This document shows positions 7,714 through 15,117 of a stretch of 64,000 nucleotides of DNA, one piece after another. Source of the stretch: Akkermansia muciniphila (GTDB taxonomy: Bacteria; Verrucomicrobiota; Verrucomicrobiia; Verrucomicrobiales; Akkermansiaceae). Each line of letters opens with the position of its first letter. Within the stretch, counting starts at the first letter, position 1. The notes under the pieces were generated by a model. The model had not been told where the DNA came from. It ran no database searches and saw only the letters and a program-made list of their open reading frames with translations. Both the position numbers and the translations under genes were made by a program. The stretch covers positions 124,001 through 188,000 of the forward strand of contig CANQLV010000004.1 of NCBI GenBank assembly GCA_947624785.1, written 5' to 3'.

Positions 7714-7812
7714 CTATTTTGTAAACGAGACGGCTATTTTGTAAACGAATGTAAACGGGTTTGTAAACCAACTAGCATTGATAAATGAATGTCTTATAAA
7801 TACGGTTTACAA
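7714..7812. repeat. TTGTAAAC repeat cluster B (iteron-like or operator)
   Basis: A 15-base exact direct repeat, ctattttgtaaacga, occurs at 7714-7728 and 7734-7748, 20 bases apart. Further copies of the core are at 7751-7756 (gtaaac), 7760-7769 (tttgtaaacc) and, inverted, at 7804-7812 (ggtttacaa). The same core makes up cluster A about 6 kb away. Cluster B fills the gap between the small terminase stop and the GYF gene start. Shared sites at two places suggest a common DNA-binding protein encoded by the element. Confidence 0.7.
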
Positions 7813-7875
7813 GTTACAAAAAAATATACCTATATATGCGCGCGTAGAGGGAAGACATGCTTTCAGAAAACGCTC

Positions 7876-8352
7876 TTATCTGCTCCAGAAGACGTTCTCC
7901 GCTTCCTGGATTTGCTCAAGCTGTTCCGGAGCAAGGGAGATTTTACTTTCGAGAGGCACCCCAGGGACGCCCGCTACATCCTGCCGAACTCGGTCGCCGA
8001 ATTTCTCGGGGGCGAAGCGGGCGGCCACTTTCAGCCGCGTTTCAATGGCGAGCTTCTTGGCGGCGACGGAGGCGGATCCGCATTGCGGATCGAGGGCAAG
8101 CCGGGATGCTTCATCCGCCAGTTCAATACATTCTTCAATCATTATTGCCGCCCCTGCTACGCGCGCGCATAGAAAGATGTCTCTAAACTTTGGATATTCA
8201 TTTATCCAACGATATATGGAGGCGCGCGCCGGCATAGCCGGATCTTCACAAATATTCCGCAGTGTTTCACCGCTGGCCAGACGGAGACATATTTTTTCAG
8301 CCAGGGCGGGCGAGTATAGGGACGGCCGGCCCGTTTTTTTCTTTCCTGTCAG
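7876..8352 (-). CDS. Phage terminase small subunit, apparent CUG start
   Basis: The frame TGKKKTGRPSLYSPALAEK, then CLRLASGETLRNICEDPAMP and ASIYRWINEYPKFRD is the classic start of Sf6-type terminase small subunits, including the HTH that binds pac DNA; the C-terminal part with RLKVAARFAPEKFGD also fits. The first ATG (8235) falls inside the HTH and would remove it. A CTG at 8352, preceded by AGAGGAA at good spacing, would give a full 158-residue protein. Alternatively the native 5' end lies in a different frame and was shifted at the run of seven A just downstream. No large terminase is nearby. Confidence 0.72.
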   Translation of the reverse strand: MTGKKKTGRPSLYSPALAEKICLRLASGETLRNICEDPAMPARASIYRWINEYPKFRDIFLCARVAGAAIMIEECIELADEASRLALDPQCGSASVAAKKLAIETRLKVAARFAPEKFGDRVRQDVAGVPGVPLESKISLAPEQLEQIQEAENVFWSR

Positions 8353-8531
8353 CGTATTCCTCTGTTTCCTGCTGGATAAAATCTAAAGCGGATGGCGTAA
8401 AAGGGGAAGCTTCTTCTCTGAAATGCGCCTGATTTGGTCCGGCGTGCCCCGTGGCTGGGCGTTCCACCATGGAGACAGTACACAAAGGCGCGGAAAAGGA
8501 GGAAGCGGCCTAAAAACGGGCTTTCATTGTC

Positions 8532-9704
8532 TTAAAGCGAGAGGTGTTTCATTGCTTCCGCTATGGCTGCGGAATCAGGACGGAAATATACCCGTTCAAT
8601 CTCTTCGGAATCGTGTCCGACAATGACCCGGCAAAGGTCGGAAGGAACGCCAGCCAACCTCAACGCAGTAACGGCAGTTGCCCTCAAGCTGTGAAAGCTC
8701 AAATCAGCCTGTCTTCTTCTGTCCCCGTGACGAGGGGCGTTATTCATGTTTTCAATGAAGCCATGTTCCTTCAATAGTTCATGGAACTCCAAAGATAGCT
8801 TGCCTGATGTATTGTCTGCCTGTGCATGTTTCATAGCTGCCAACGGGAAAACATAATCACTCACCCGCCCCTCATAACGACGCTTCAAAACGTCCTTCAA
8901 GGAAGAAATGATAGGTTTATTCATTCTTCTCTTTGTTTTCTCCGTTGTCATGGCAATTAGCCCTCCCTCAAGATTGATCTGTTCCCATTTCAATTTGGCA
9001 ATGTCTCCCAATCGCTGGCCCCCCGTATAGAGACACACACGCACCATGTCCGGCCATTCACCCGGTAAAATTTCTGTCAGGCGTTTTGCCTCCTCCATGG
9101 TAAAAGCTCTTCGTTCATGCTTGTCCGTCTTATCCAGCTTTCCGGGTGTTACCCTGTGAAAGGGATTGCTCCCAATCAGTTTGCCGTCTATGGCCCTGTT
9201 AAAGGCCGCCCGTAAGCAATCAGTTAGATTCTTTACTGTTCCGGAAGAAACCCGTTCCAGCTCCTTTTCCATGAAACGGCGGGCATGTTCAGACGTTACC
9301 ATGTCTAACGGCATGTTTTGTGAATCTCCAAGCAATGCGAGAAACCGCTTTACAGCTACCCGATCATTCTTCAGTGTCCCATTCTGGCGGCTCTTCATCC
9401 ATTCTTCCAGGTATTCCTTAACACCCTGCATGTACTGCTTGCCTCGCAAAAGTTTTCTTCCCGCCCTTTCCCCGGCAATGGCTTTCACCTTCTCGGCATC
9501 CACCCGTTCCCCGTTGGCGGCTTTTTCCAGTTCTTCGGCTATCAAACGGGCTTTGGCTTCGTTCTCCCTCATCACAGCCATTTTGCTTTTTCCTGGAGGA
9601 ATAACGGAAGGGGTAACGGCTATTTTCGTTGTTTTCCGGATCTGCTTTCCCGCAACGCTGAAAAGGGCAACCCATGAATTCTTTCTTTTGATCAATCCGG
9701 CCAT
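8532..9704 (-). CDS. Tyrosine recombinase (phage integrase)
   Basis: A 390-residue integrase with a full catalytic set: R231 (GGQRLGD), K256 (TEKTKR), H338 and R341 (FHSLR), H364 (VGHDS) and the nucleophile Y373 (RVYFRP). An N-terminal arm-binding region (KNSWVALF) and a SAM-like core-binding domain (about 90-190) come first. It should insert and excise the element at the adjacent tRNA-Tyr, 160 bases away. The frame is intact, so the element may still be mobile. Short repeats upstream (9728-9766) may be its arm sites or its operator. Confidence 0.95.
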   Translation of the reverse strand: MAGLIKRKNSWVALFSVAGKQIRKTTKIAVTPSVIPPGKSKMAVMRENEAKARLIAEELEKAANGERVDAEKVKAIAGERAGRKLLRGKQYMQGVKEYLEEWMKSRQNGTLKNDRVAVKRFLALLGDSQNMPLDMVTSEHARRFMEKELERVSSGTVKNLTDCLRAAFNRAIDGKLIGSNPFHRVTPGKLDKTDKHERRAFTMEEAKRLTEILPGEWPDMVRVCLYTGGQRLGDIAKLKWEQINLEGGLIAMTTEKTKRRMNKPIISSLKDVLKRRYEGRVSDYVFPLAAMKHAQADNTSGKLSLEFHELLKEHGFIENMNNAPRHGDRRRQADLSFHSLRATAVTALRLAGVPSDLCRVIVGHDSEEIERVYFRPDSAAIAEAMKHLSL

Positions 9705-9727
9705 GTCTAACAGTGTTTTTTAATGAT

Positions 9728-9766
9728 GTACACTTGGAGAAGATGAAAACGTACACTTGAGTGTAC
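9728..9766. promoter_or_regulatory. Short repeats upstream of the integrase
   Basis: gtacacttg occurs at 9728-9736 and again at 9751-9759; the second copy is part of a 16-base palindrome, gtacacttgagtgtac (9751-9766), with seven-base arms. The block lies between the integrase start and the tRNA-Tyr. It fits either integrase/Xis arm sites next to the attachment point or an operator for the integrase gene. Confidence 0.5.
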
Positions 9767-9817
9767 ACCTATTTCATGCGTACTCATGATAACTCATGCA
9801 AGCAAGAAATGAAAAAA

Positions 9818-9835
9818 CCCTTGAAGAATCAAGGG
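9818..9835 (-). terminator. Rho-independent terminator of tRNA-Tyr
   Basis: On the minus strand a 7-bp stem (CCCTTGA/TCAAGGG with a 4-base loop) is followed by a run of six T. It lies 27 bases beyond the 3' end of the tRNA, on the element side, so the element supplies or carries the terminator. Confidence 0.75.
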
Positions 9836-9862
9836 CTGTGAACAAATATGAAAGTAATAAAG

Positions 9863-9948
9863 TGGTGGGTAGAGAAGGATTCGAACCTTCGAAAGCGAAT
9901 GCTAACAGATTTACAGTCTGCCCCCTTTGACCGCTCGGGAATCTACCC
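9863..9948 (-). tRNA. tRNA-Tyr (GTA)
   Basis: The minus strand gives acceptor stem GGGTAGA/TCTACCC, discriminator A and an encoded CCA. The anticodon loop CTGTAAATC reads GTA, and a variable arm longer than usual (class II) follows, as expected for bacterial tRNA-Tyr. The T loop GTTCGAATC is intact. Its 3' end faces the integrase and is the probable attachment site of the element. Confidence 0.95.
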
Positions 9949-10112
9949 ACTTGAAGTGATGTGCGGCGAATGTATAGGGATTCCGGCGCCTTAGCAAGTT
10001 TTTTTTGTAAAAAGTAGGTATGCCCAAGGGCCGGAAAATCTTATGCCGCAATCATGCCTCCGGGCGGCAAACCGGGAAGCGGAAAAAGGTCCGGCAGCCG
10101 GAAGCGCCGTTC

Positions 10113-10598
10113 CTACGGCTCCGCCACATACACCGGCGCGCGGCTGTCCGGGGAATCCGCGTCCAGTTGTTCCAGCTGGGGCAGGATGTTCTCCATGCTT
10201 TCCCAGACGGCGGGAACAATCTTGATTGCGGCCCCGAACTGGGCCGCAATCATCAGGGCGTCCGACGGGCGGGCGTCCAGCTCCACCAGCTTGTCCATGA
10301 CCTCGTTGGCGGCCTCCACCGCCACGCGGGCGTAAAAGATTTCATCCTTGCGGCCATTGATGAGCACCAGCCTCACCCGGCACTCCATGGCGGATAAAAA
10401 ATGGGCCAGCAGGGAGGGCGTGTCCGGCCGCACCGGGCGTTCCCCGTTCAGGCTGCGCTCCAGCGCCATGCCGTCCGCCAGCTCCATGAAGATAACGCCC
10501 GCCTTGCCGGTCAGCGGATCCCGCAGGCACACCCCCGCCCCGGCCCGGGTATAGAGCAGGGCGTACGGTTCCAGGGTGATCAGCTTTTCATCCGGCAT
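10113..10598 (-). CDS. BFN-domain (DUF151) protein
   Basis: A 161-residue protein with the bifunctional-nuclease-domain signature ELDARPSDALMIAAQFGAAI around residues 105-125, preceded by the usual strand pattern (VRLVLINGRKDEIFYARV). Relatives in bacteria and plants show DNase/RNase activity in vitro, though the cellular role is not settled. It is soluble with no signal peptide. It lies 20 bases downstream of the carbonic-anhydrase-like gene on the same strand, so the two may be cotranscribed. Confidence 0.85.
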   Translation of the reverse strand: MPDEKLITLEPYALLYTRAGAGVCLRDPLTGKAGVIFMELADGMALERSLNGERPVRPDTPSLLAHFLSAMECRVRLVLINGRKDEIFYARVAVEAANEVMDKLVELDARPSDALMIAAQFGAAIKIVPAVWESMENILPQLEQLDADSPDSRAPVYVAEP

Positions 10599-10617
10599 GG
10601 CGTGCGGAAATCAAATG

Positions 10618-11154
10618 TTAAAAACCGGGATTGATGACCCGCTCCGTATACCGGGTAGCCACCTTGACGTATTTCTCCGCCCATTTGCGGTTATTATCCG
10701 CGGATTCCGGGCCCAGGTCCTTCACCACCTTGGCGGGGGAACCCAGCACCAGGGAATTGGGCGGAATGACGGTGCCCTTGGTGATCAGCGCGCCCGCGCC
10801 CACCACGGACCCCTGGCCGATGACCGCGCCGTCCAGAATAATGGACCCCATGCCGATCAGGCAGTTGTCCTCCACCGTGCAGGCGTGCAGAATCACGCCG
10901 TGGCCCACGGTCACGTACTTGCCTACATGGCAGCCGAAGTCGTCCGCCAGATGGATGCAGCTATTATCCTGGATATTGGAGTAATCCCCAATGACGATCT
11001 TGTTGATGTCGGCGCGCAGCGTGGTGTGGTACCAGATGCTGGCGTGCTCTCCAATGGTGACATCTCCGATCAGGTCGGCGCTTTCCGCCACAAAAGCGGT
11101 ATCCGCCACTTTGGGCCAGAAGTTCGCGTAAGGTTCTCTTGCCATATAGGTCAT
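10618..11154 (-). CDS. Gamma-carbonic-anhydrase-like hexapeptide-repeat protein
   Basis: The 178-residue protein is built of left-handed beta-helix hexapeptide repeats (ADLIGDVTIGEHASIWY, VIGDYSNIQDNSCIH, VGKYVTVGHGVILHA, LIGMGSIILDGAVIG). Histidines at IH, VGHG and LHA are in the places of the zinc ligands of the gamma-CA/YrdA family, and NLVLGSPAKVVK-like text (NSLVLGSPAKVVKDL) ends the fold. It is probably a trimeric metal enzyme, either a true carbonic anhydrase or a related acyltransferase-like protein such as YrdA/PaaY. Confidence 0.88.
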   Translation of the reverse strand: MTYMAREPYANFWPKVADTAFVAESADLIGDVTIGEHASIWYHTTLRADINKIVIGDYSNIQDNSCIHLADDFGCHVGKYVTVGHGVILHACTVEDNCLIGMGSIILDGAVIGQGSVVGAGALITKGTVIPPNSLVLGSPAKVVKDLGPESADNNRKWAEKYVKVATRYTERVINPGF

Positions 11155-11281
11155 GTATTAGTTGAAGATAAGACAGCATTCCAGCCTAAAAACGTTCATT
11201 CCACGGGTATGCCGCAGCCGGAGGCGGCCAGGGCCGCGCGCCTGGGGAAATGATGCGGGGGCCGCAGGCGGCCTGCAAGGG

Positions 11282-13510
11282 CTACCCCTCCTCCCGGATG
11301 CCCTTCCTGCTGTTCTTCTCCCGCTTCTCCGCGTCCTTGCGCAGGGAGGCGGCCTTCTTTTCATTGCCGCCCTTTTCATAATACCCGGCTATCTTCCTCT
11401 GGATGGCAACCTCCTTCTTCACCTTGAAGTAGTCGTCCGACTTGGTCCGGATATAGCGGTTGTAGGAGGATTCCGCCTCCTTGGCAAGCTGAAGCACGGC
11501 CTCCGGCTCCCGGGAGACATACCGGTAATACTGCCCCATCAGCGCCTCGAACACTTCCGCGCGGCGCGCGTAATCCTTCATGGATTTGCGGTACAGGGAA
11601 GCCACGCCGGCCTTGTCCCCGTTTTCCATCAGGATGTCCGCCTGCCGCTTGATGGCGGCGGAAGTCAGGTCGCTGCGGCCCTCGTCCGTCTCCTTTTCCA
11701 GCTTTTTCAAGTCGCGGGCCACGTTGCGCTTGTTGGTGGAAGCGTCCCGCATGGGGAAAATGTATTCATCCTCCACGCGGGCGGCCATGGCCAGGTAATC
11801 CGGCCGGGAGCGGAACTTGCGCTTGATCATGGTCACCAGCGCATCCCATTCCTCCAGCTTCGTGCCGCTTTCCGGACGGCTCATCAGCGCGATCAGGCGT
11901 TCCCAGCCCAGAGGGCTTCCGGGGGTGGCCTGCGTGGCGGCTTCCAGCATCACCCGGACGCAATCCGGCTTCTGCATTTCATCAAACAGGTCCGCCAGGG
12001 AAAGGTAATCCAGGGAGGTGTCCAGCCGGGCGCCGTTCACCTTCTTGTCCATGCCCTGCAGAAGGGTGGATTCATGCTTTGACTTTCGGTTGTGCGGATG
12101 GGAAAAATGCCCCGTGTTGTACCCGTACCCGCCATAGGACTGCCAGGTCTCGTCCGTCGTCAGCAGATTGATCCAGGCGTGCGGGCCGCGGTTGCCGTCC
12201 CCGGTGACGTAGGCGGAGGGAATGCCGTTGCATTTGGCGGTGTTCACGGCAAAATAGGCCTGGTCCATGCAGATGCCGCCTTCATCCAGAATCTCCTGGA
12301 AGGTGTAATTCGTGTAAGGGTCCTTGCCCAGGGCGGCGCGGTCCATCCGGTAGCGGATCATGGAATAGGCTCCTCCCCAGCCTTTCCGGGTAAGGCGCAC
12401 TTTCTTGCGCGCCCAGTCCATCTCCGACCTCGGCAGGCGCACGTCCACCACGAACAGCAGCTCGGAAGGGCTTAATTTGGTAATATCCGTAAGAAGCCCG
12501 TGGGCCTCATCCATCTCCATGAAATACTCGAACACCTGTTCCAGCGTCAGGGGCGTGGTGGAAATGTTGGTGGAGGAAGAGGCCCTCAGCCTGGACGGAC
12601 TGGAGGCGATGCGGGGGTCCAGCATGGCGCAGGCCAGCGCCAGGGAGGAATACTTGCTCCGGGGCATGGCGGAGGTTTTCATCCAGAATTCCGCCCATTT
12701 CCGCAGGATGCCTCCCCACTGCTCCCTGGGAGTCTGTTCCCGCGCCATCGTGCGCAGGAAGAGCCGCAAGGGGTCGGAGGGATCCGAAAAAAGCCATGGA
12801 TAGAAATACCTGGGGGAACTCTCCTGGATCTGTTCCTGGATGGTTTCCGCCCCCACCTTGCTGATGAGCTGGTACAGCTCATTGGCGCGCATGAGATACG
12901 GGCTTTGATCGTACATGGACACGTCAAATTTGCCGAACTTGATGACCTTCACGGCGTCCCGTTCCAGATTGGACCGCAGGAAACCGGCGTACAAGTCATA
13001 GCGGCCCGTTTCCAGGGCCAGATTGAAGGCGTCCGTAAACAATTTCCTGTTGGCGGCGTTATTGGCCTTCAGGCTGACCAGCAGAACGGGCTTCTTGAAA
13101 ATCTCCAGGCGCGGGTCTTCCTCCTGAACCACAGGTTCCTCCTTCGGCTCCGCGGGAGCCGGCTCCACCGCTTCCGGTTCCTTCTTCTGCCGTTTTCCGG
13201 CGGCTTCCTCCGCGGCCAGGCGTTCCGCCTCCAGCCGGGCTTTTTCCGCCGCCTCCGCACGCGCCCGTTCCTCCGCAGCCTTGCGCGCCGCCTCCAGCTC
13301 CGCGGCCTTCCGCGCGCGAGACGCTTTTGCTTCCGCCTCCCTTCTGGCCGCCAGCTCTGCGGCCTCCGCTTCCCGTTGAACGGAAATGCGGTGGTAAACC
13401 ACCCCGCCGCCGGCAAGAGCCAGCACCAGGACAATGGTCATGACAATTCCCCCGGAGGAGGATTTTTTACGCTTGGGAGAACCGGGACTAAAGGGGTTGG
13501 CAGGATTCAT
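11282..13510 (-). CDS. Membrane-anchored transglutaminase-like protein with Ala-rich coiled coil
   Basis: A 742-residue protein. One transmembrane helix lies at about 21-39, then a long A/E/R-rich coiled coil to about 110 and a P/E linker. A transglutaminase-like core is visible as GGICMDQAYFAVNTAKCNGIP (cysteine 414) and GPHAWINLL (histidine 444). The C-terminal third is helical, TPR-like. It probably acts outside the cytoplasm, either as a protease or cross-linking fold or as a scaffold. Start 13510 (MNPANPF) is chosen; a TTG start at 13597 would add 29 residues with a CPIC motif. No close partner gene is evident. Confidence 0.75.
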   Translation of the reverse strand: MNPANPFSPGSPKRKKSSSGGIVMTIVLVLALAGGGVVYHRISVQREAEAAELAARREAEAKASRARKAAELEAARKAAEERARAEAAEKARLEAERLAAEEAAGKRQKKEPEAVEPAPAEPKEEPVVQEEDPRLEIFKKPVLLVSLKANNAANRKLFTDAFNLALETGRYDLYAGFLRSNLERDAVKVIKFGKFDVSMYDQSPYLMRANELYQLISKVGAETIQEQIQESSPRYFYPWLFSDPSDPLRLFLRTMAREQTPREQWGGILRKWAEFWMKTSAMPRSKYSSLALACAMLDPRIASSPSRLRASSSTNISTTPLTLEQVFEYFMEMDEAHGLLTDITKLSPSELLFVVDVRLPRSEMDWARKKVRLTRKGWGGAYSMIRYRMDRAALGKDPYTNYTFQEILDEGGICMDQAYFAVNTAKCNGIPSAYVTGDGNRGPHAWINLLTTDETWQSYGGYGYNTGHFSHPHNRKSKHESTLLQGMDKKVNGARLDTSLDYLSLADLFDEMQKPDCVRVMLEAATQATPGSPLGWERLIALMSRPESGTKLEEWDALVTMIKRKFRSRPDYLAMAARVEDEYIFPMRDASTNKRNVARDLKKLEKETDEGRSDLTSAAIKRQADILMENGDKAGVASLYRKSMKDYARRAEVFEALMGQYYRYVSREPEAVLQLAKEAESSYNRYIRTKSDDYFKVKKEVAIQRKIAGYYEKGGNEKKAASLRKDAEKREKNSRKGIREEG

Positions 13511-13800
13511 GGGATACGGCTTGAACGGGTTGGAGCAAATTGGGCAGGGAAGGGAAAAAGGATTTCCATCCCTGTTCCGTTTAACATAAAAGCGCAATAT
13601 CTTCCCAAGGTCAACTTGAAACAGCGGTCTTTTCCGGAGACCCCATCTTCCGGAACCCGTTAAGAATCAAACCAGGGGAATTTTTCTTGTGTTTTCATAG
13701 CCATTTTATAGGATTAGCTTCCCGCGTGTTCCCAAAAACATGAGAAAAATACAAGTATCCTGCTGATTATTCCATTACCTTTATCCGTCTTTTGCCGCCT

Positions 13801-14454
13801 ATGAATATTTCTCATGCTCTCAGCCCGCTTGTGGCCGTCATTTCGGGAAGCCTCCTTTCCGGAACGGCCCTCAGTGACAACATCGTGCTGCCTCCGCCGG
13901 ACAAAAAGGGCGGCAGGCCCCTCATGCAGGTTCTGAATGAACGGCATTCCACCAGATCCTTTGCAGACAAGCCCATTCCGATGGAAATCCTGTCTTCCCT
14001 GCTCTGGGCGGCGCAAGGCGTCAACCGGGAGGATCCCGATTACCGTACGGTGCCGTCCTCCCGGAATTCCAACGAAATAGAAATCTATGTCGTCCTGCCG
14101 CAGGGCGCCTACCTTTACAAGCCGGAAACCCACCAGTTGGAGCGAGTGGTTCAGGGCGACATGCGGGCCGCTACGGGAACGCAGGAATTCGCGGCTACCG
14201 CGCCGCTGAACCTGGTCTATGTGGTGGACCAGTCCAAACAGCCCGGGGACTTTGACGCCAAAAGAAAACTTGTCACGGCCTGCACGGGCGTGGGGTTCAT
14301 TGGAGAAAACGTCTATCTTTTCTGCACTTCCGCGGGTCTCGGCACCGTCTTCCGCGCCATGCTGGACGCCGACTATATCCAGCGGCGCCTGAAACTCCCC
14401 ATCTTCAAAAAAGTCCTGTACGCCCAGAGCGTCGGCTATCCGTCCGATTCCTGA
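13801..14454 (+). CDS. Exported nitroreductase-family protein
   Basis: A 217-residue protein with an N-terminal signal-like segment (VAVISGSLLSGTALS) and the nitroreductase/SagB fold: RHSTRSFADKPIPMEILSSLLWAAQG, YRTVPSSRNSNEIEIY and GVGFIGENVYLFCTSAGLGT. The arginines and serines of RSF and PSSRNSN fit FMN phosphate binding. It may be a periplasmic flavin enzyme. A TTG at 13792 could add three residues. The next gene starts nine bases downstream and also encodes an exported enzyme. Confidence 0.85.
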   Translation: MNISHALSPLVAVISGSLLSGTALSDNIVLPPPDKKGGRPLMQVLNERHSTRSFADKPIPMEILSSLLWAAQGVNREDPDYRTVPSSRNSNEIEIYVVLPQGAYLYKPETHQLERVVQGDMRAATGTQEFAATAPLNLVYVVDQSKQPGDFDAKRKLVTACTGVGFIGENVYLFCTSAGLGTVFRAMLDADYIQRRLKLPIFKKVLYAQSVGYPSDS

Positions 14455-14462
14455 AAAAAGCC

Positions 14463-15035
14463 ATGAACCGGAACGCTGTGATCCCCGCCGTCCTGGCGGC
14501 GGCCCTTCCCCTTGCCTGTGCAGAAACCGTGATGGAAACCGCCGCTCCCATCGAGGTAAAAGACGCCAGAAACTGTTACCGCCTCAGTCCGGAGCTGTAC
14601 CGTTCCGGACAGCCCGGCGGCGACGGGTTCAAGGCCCTGGAAAAACTGGGGCTCAAATCCGTCCTGAATCTGCGGGAGTACCACAGCGACGCCGGCGAGG
14701 CGGAACATACCGGGCTGCGCCTGTACCGCATCAGACTGGCGGCAGGAAAAGTGACCCGGGAAGAACTCATGGACTGCCTGCTGGTCATCAGCAGCGCGCC
14801 CAAGCCCGTTCTGGTGCACTGCTGGCACGGGTCCGACCGCACCGGCATTGTCTGCGCCGCCTACCGCATCGTCATGCAGGGCTGGACGCCGGAAAAGGCG
14901 CTTGAAGAACTGATGGACGAACGTTTCGGGCACCACCGGTCCTACTACTCCAACCTCGCGGAACTGGTCAGAGCCACGGACTGGAAAGCGTTCAAAGAGG
15001 AATTCCGGAAAAAACGGCGGGCTCAGGGCGTCTGA
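14463..15035 (+). CDS. Exported dual-specificity (tyrosine) phosphatase
   Basis: After a clear signal peptide (VIPAVLAAALPLACA) the protein shows a dual-specificity phosphatase fold. Its P-loop is HCWHGSDRTG with catalytic C120 and R126 (HCX5R), and LYRSGQPGGDGFKALEKLG and SVLNLREYHSD are typical of the bacterial family that includes inositol- and tyrosine-phosphatases. Being secreted it may act on dietary or host phospho-compounds or on polysaccharide precursors. Nine bases separate it from the nitroreductase gene. Confidence 0.88.
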   Translation: MNRNAVIPAVLAAALPLACAETVMETAAPIEVKDARNCYRLSPELYRSGQPGGDGFKALEKLGLKSVLNLREYHSDAGEAEHTGLRLYRIRLAAGKVTREELMDCLLVISSAPKPVLVHCWHGSDRTGIVCAAYRIVMQGWTPEKALEELMDERFGHHRSYYSNLAELVRATDWKAFKEEFRKKRRAQGV

Positions 15036-15117
15036 CACCCAGGCCGCGGCTTCCCCCCCTGGCGCGGGTTCATGGGAAAAAGCCTTTTCGGCGCCTCGGG
15101 CAGAAGGCCCGGCGGCT

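Larger units (their letters stand above)
1..9862. mobile_element. Integrated phage or phage-satellite element at tRNA-Tyr (right part)
   Basis: A tyrosine integrase lies directly downstream of the 3' end of a tRNA-Tyr gene. Every gene to its left is phage-like: terminase small subunit, paired divergent regulators, excisionase-like HTH protein, primase, helicase, ERCC4 nuclease and a tape-measure-like frame at the edge. The right boundary is placed at the tRNA 3' end because tyrosine integrases often recombine there; the attachment core itself was not identified because the left end lies outside the window. The mix of integrase, Xis-like protein, primase-helicase and small terminase without capsid genes in view would fit either one arm of a temperate phage or a phage satellite. 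Confidence 0.8.

Noticed and set aside
8297..8485. 62-codon minus frame upstream of the small terminase
   Set aside because: First half looks non-coding and no family matches; kept only as part of the frameshift alternative for the terminase.
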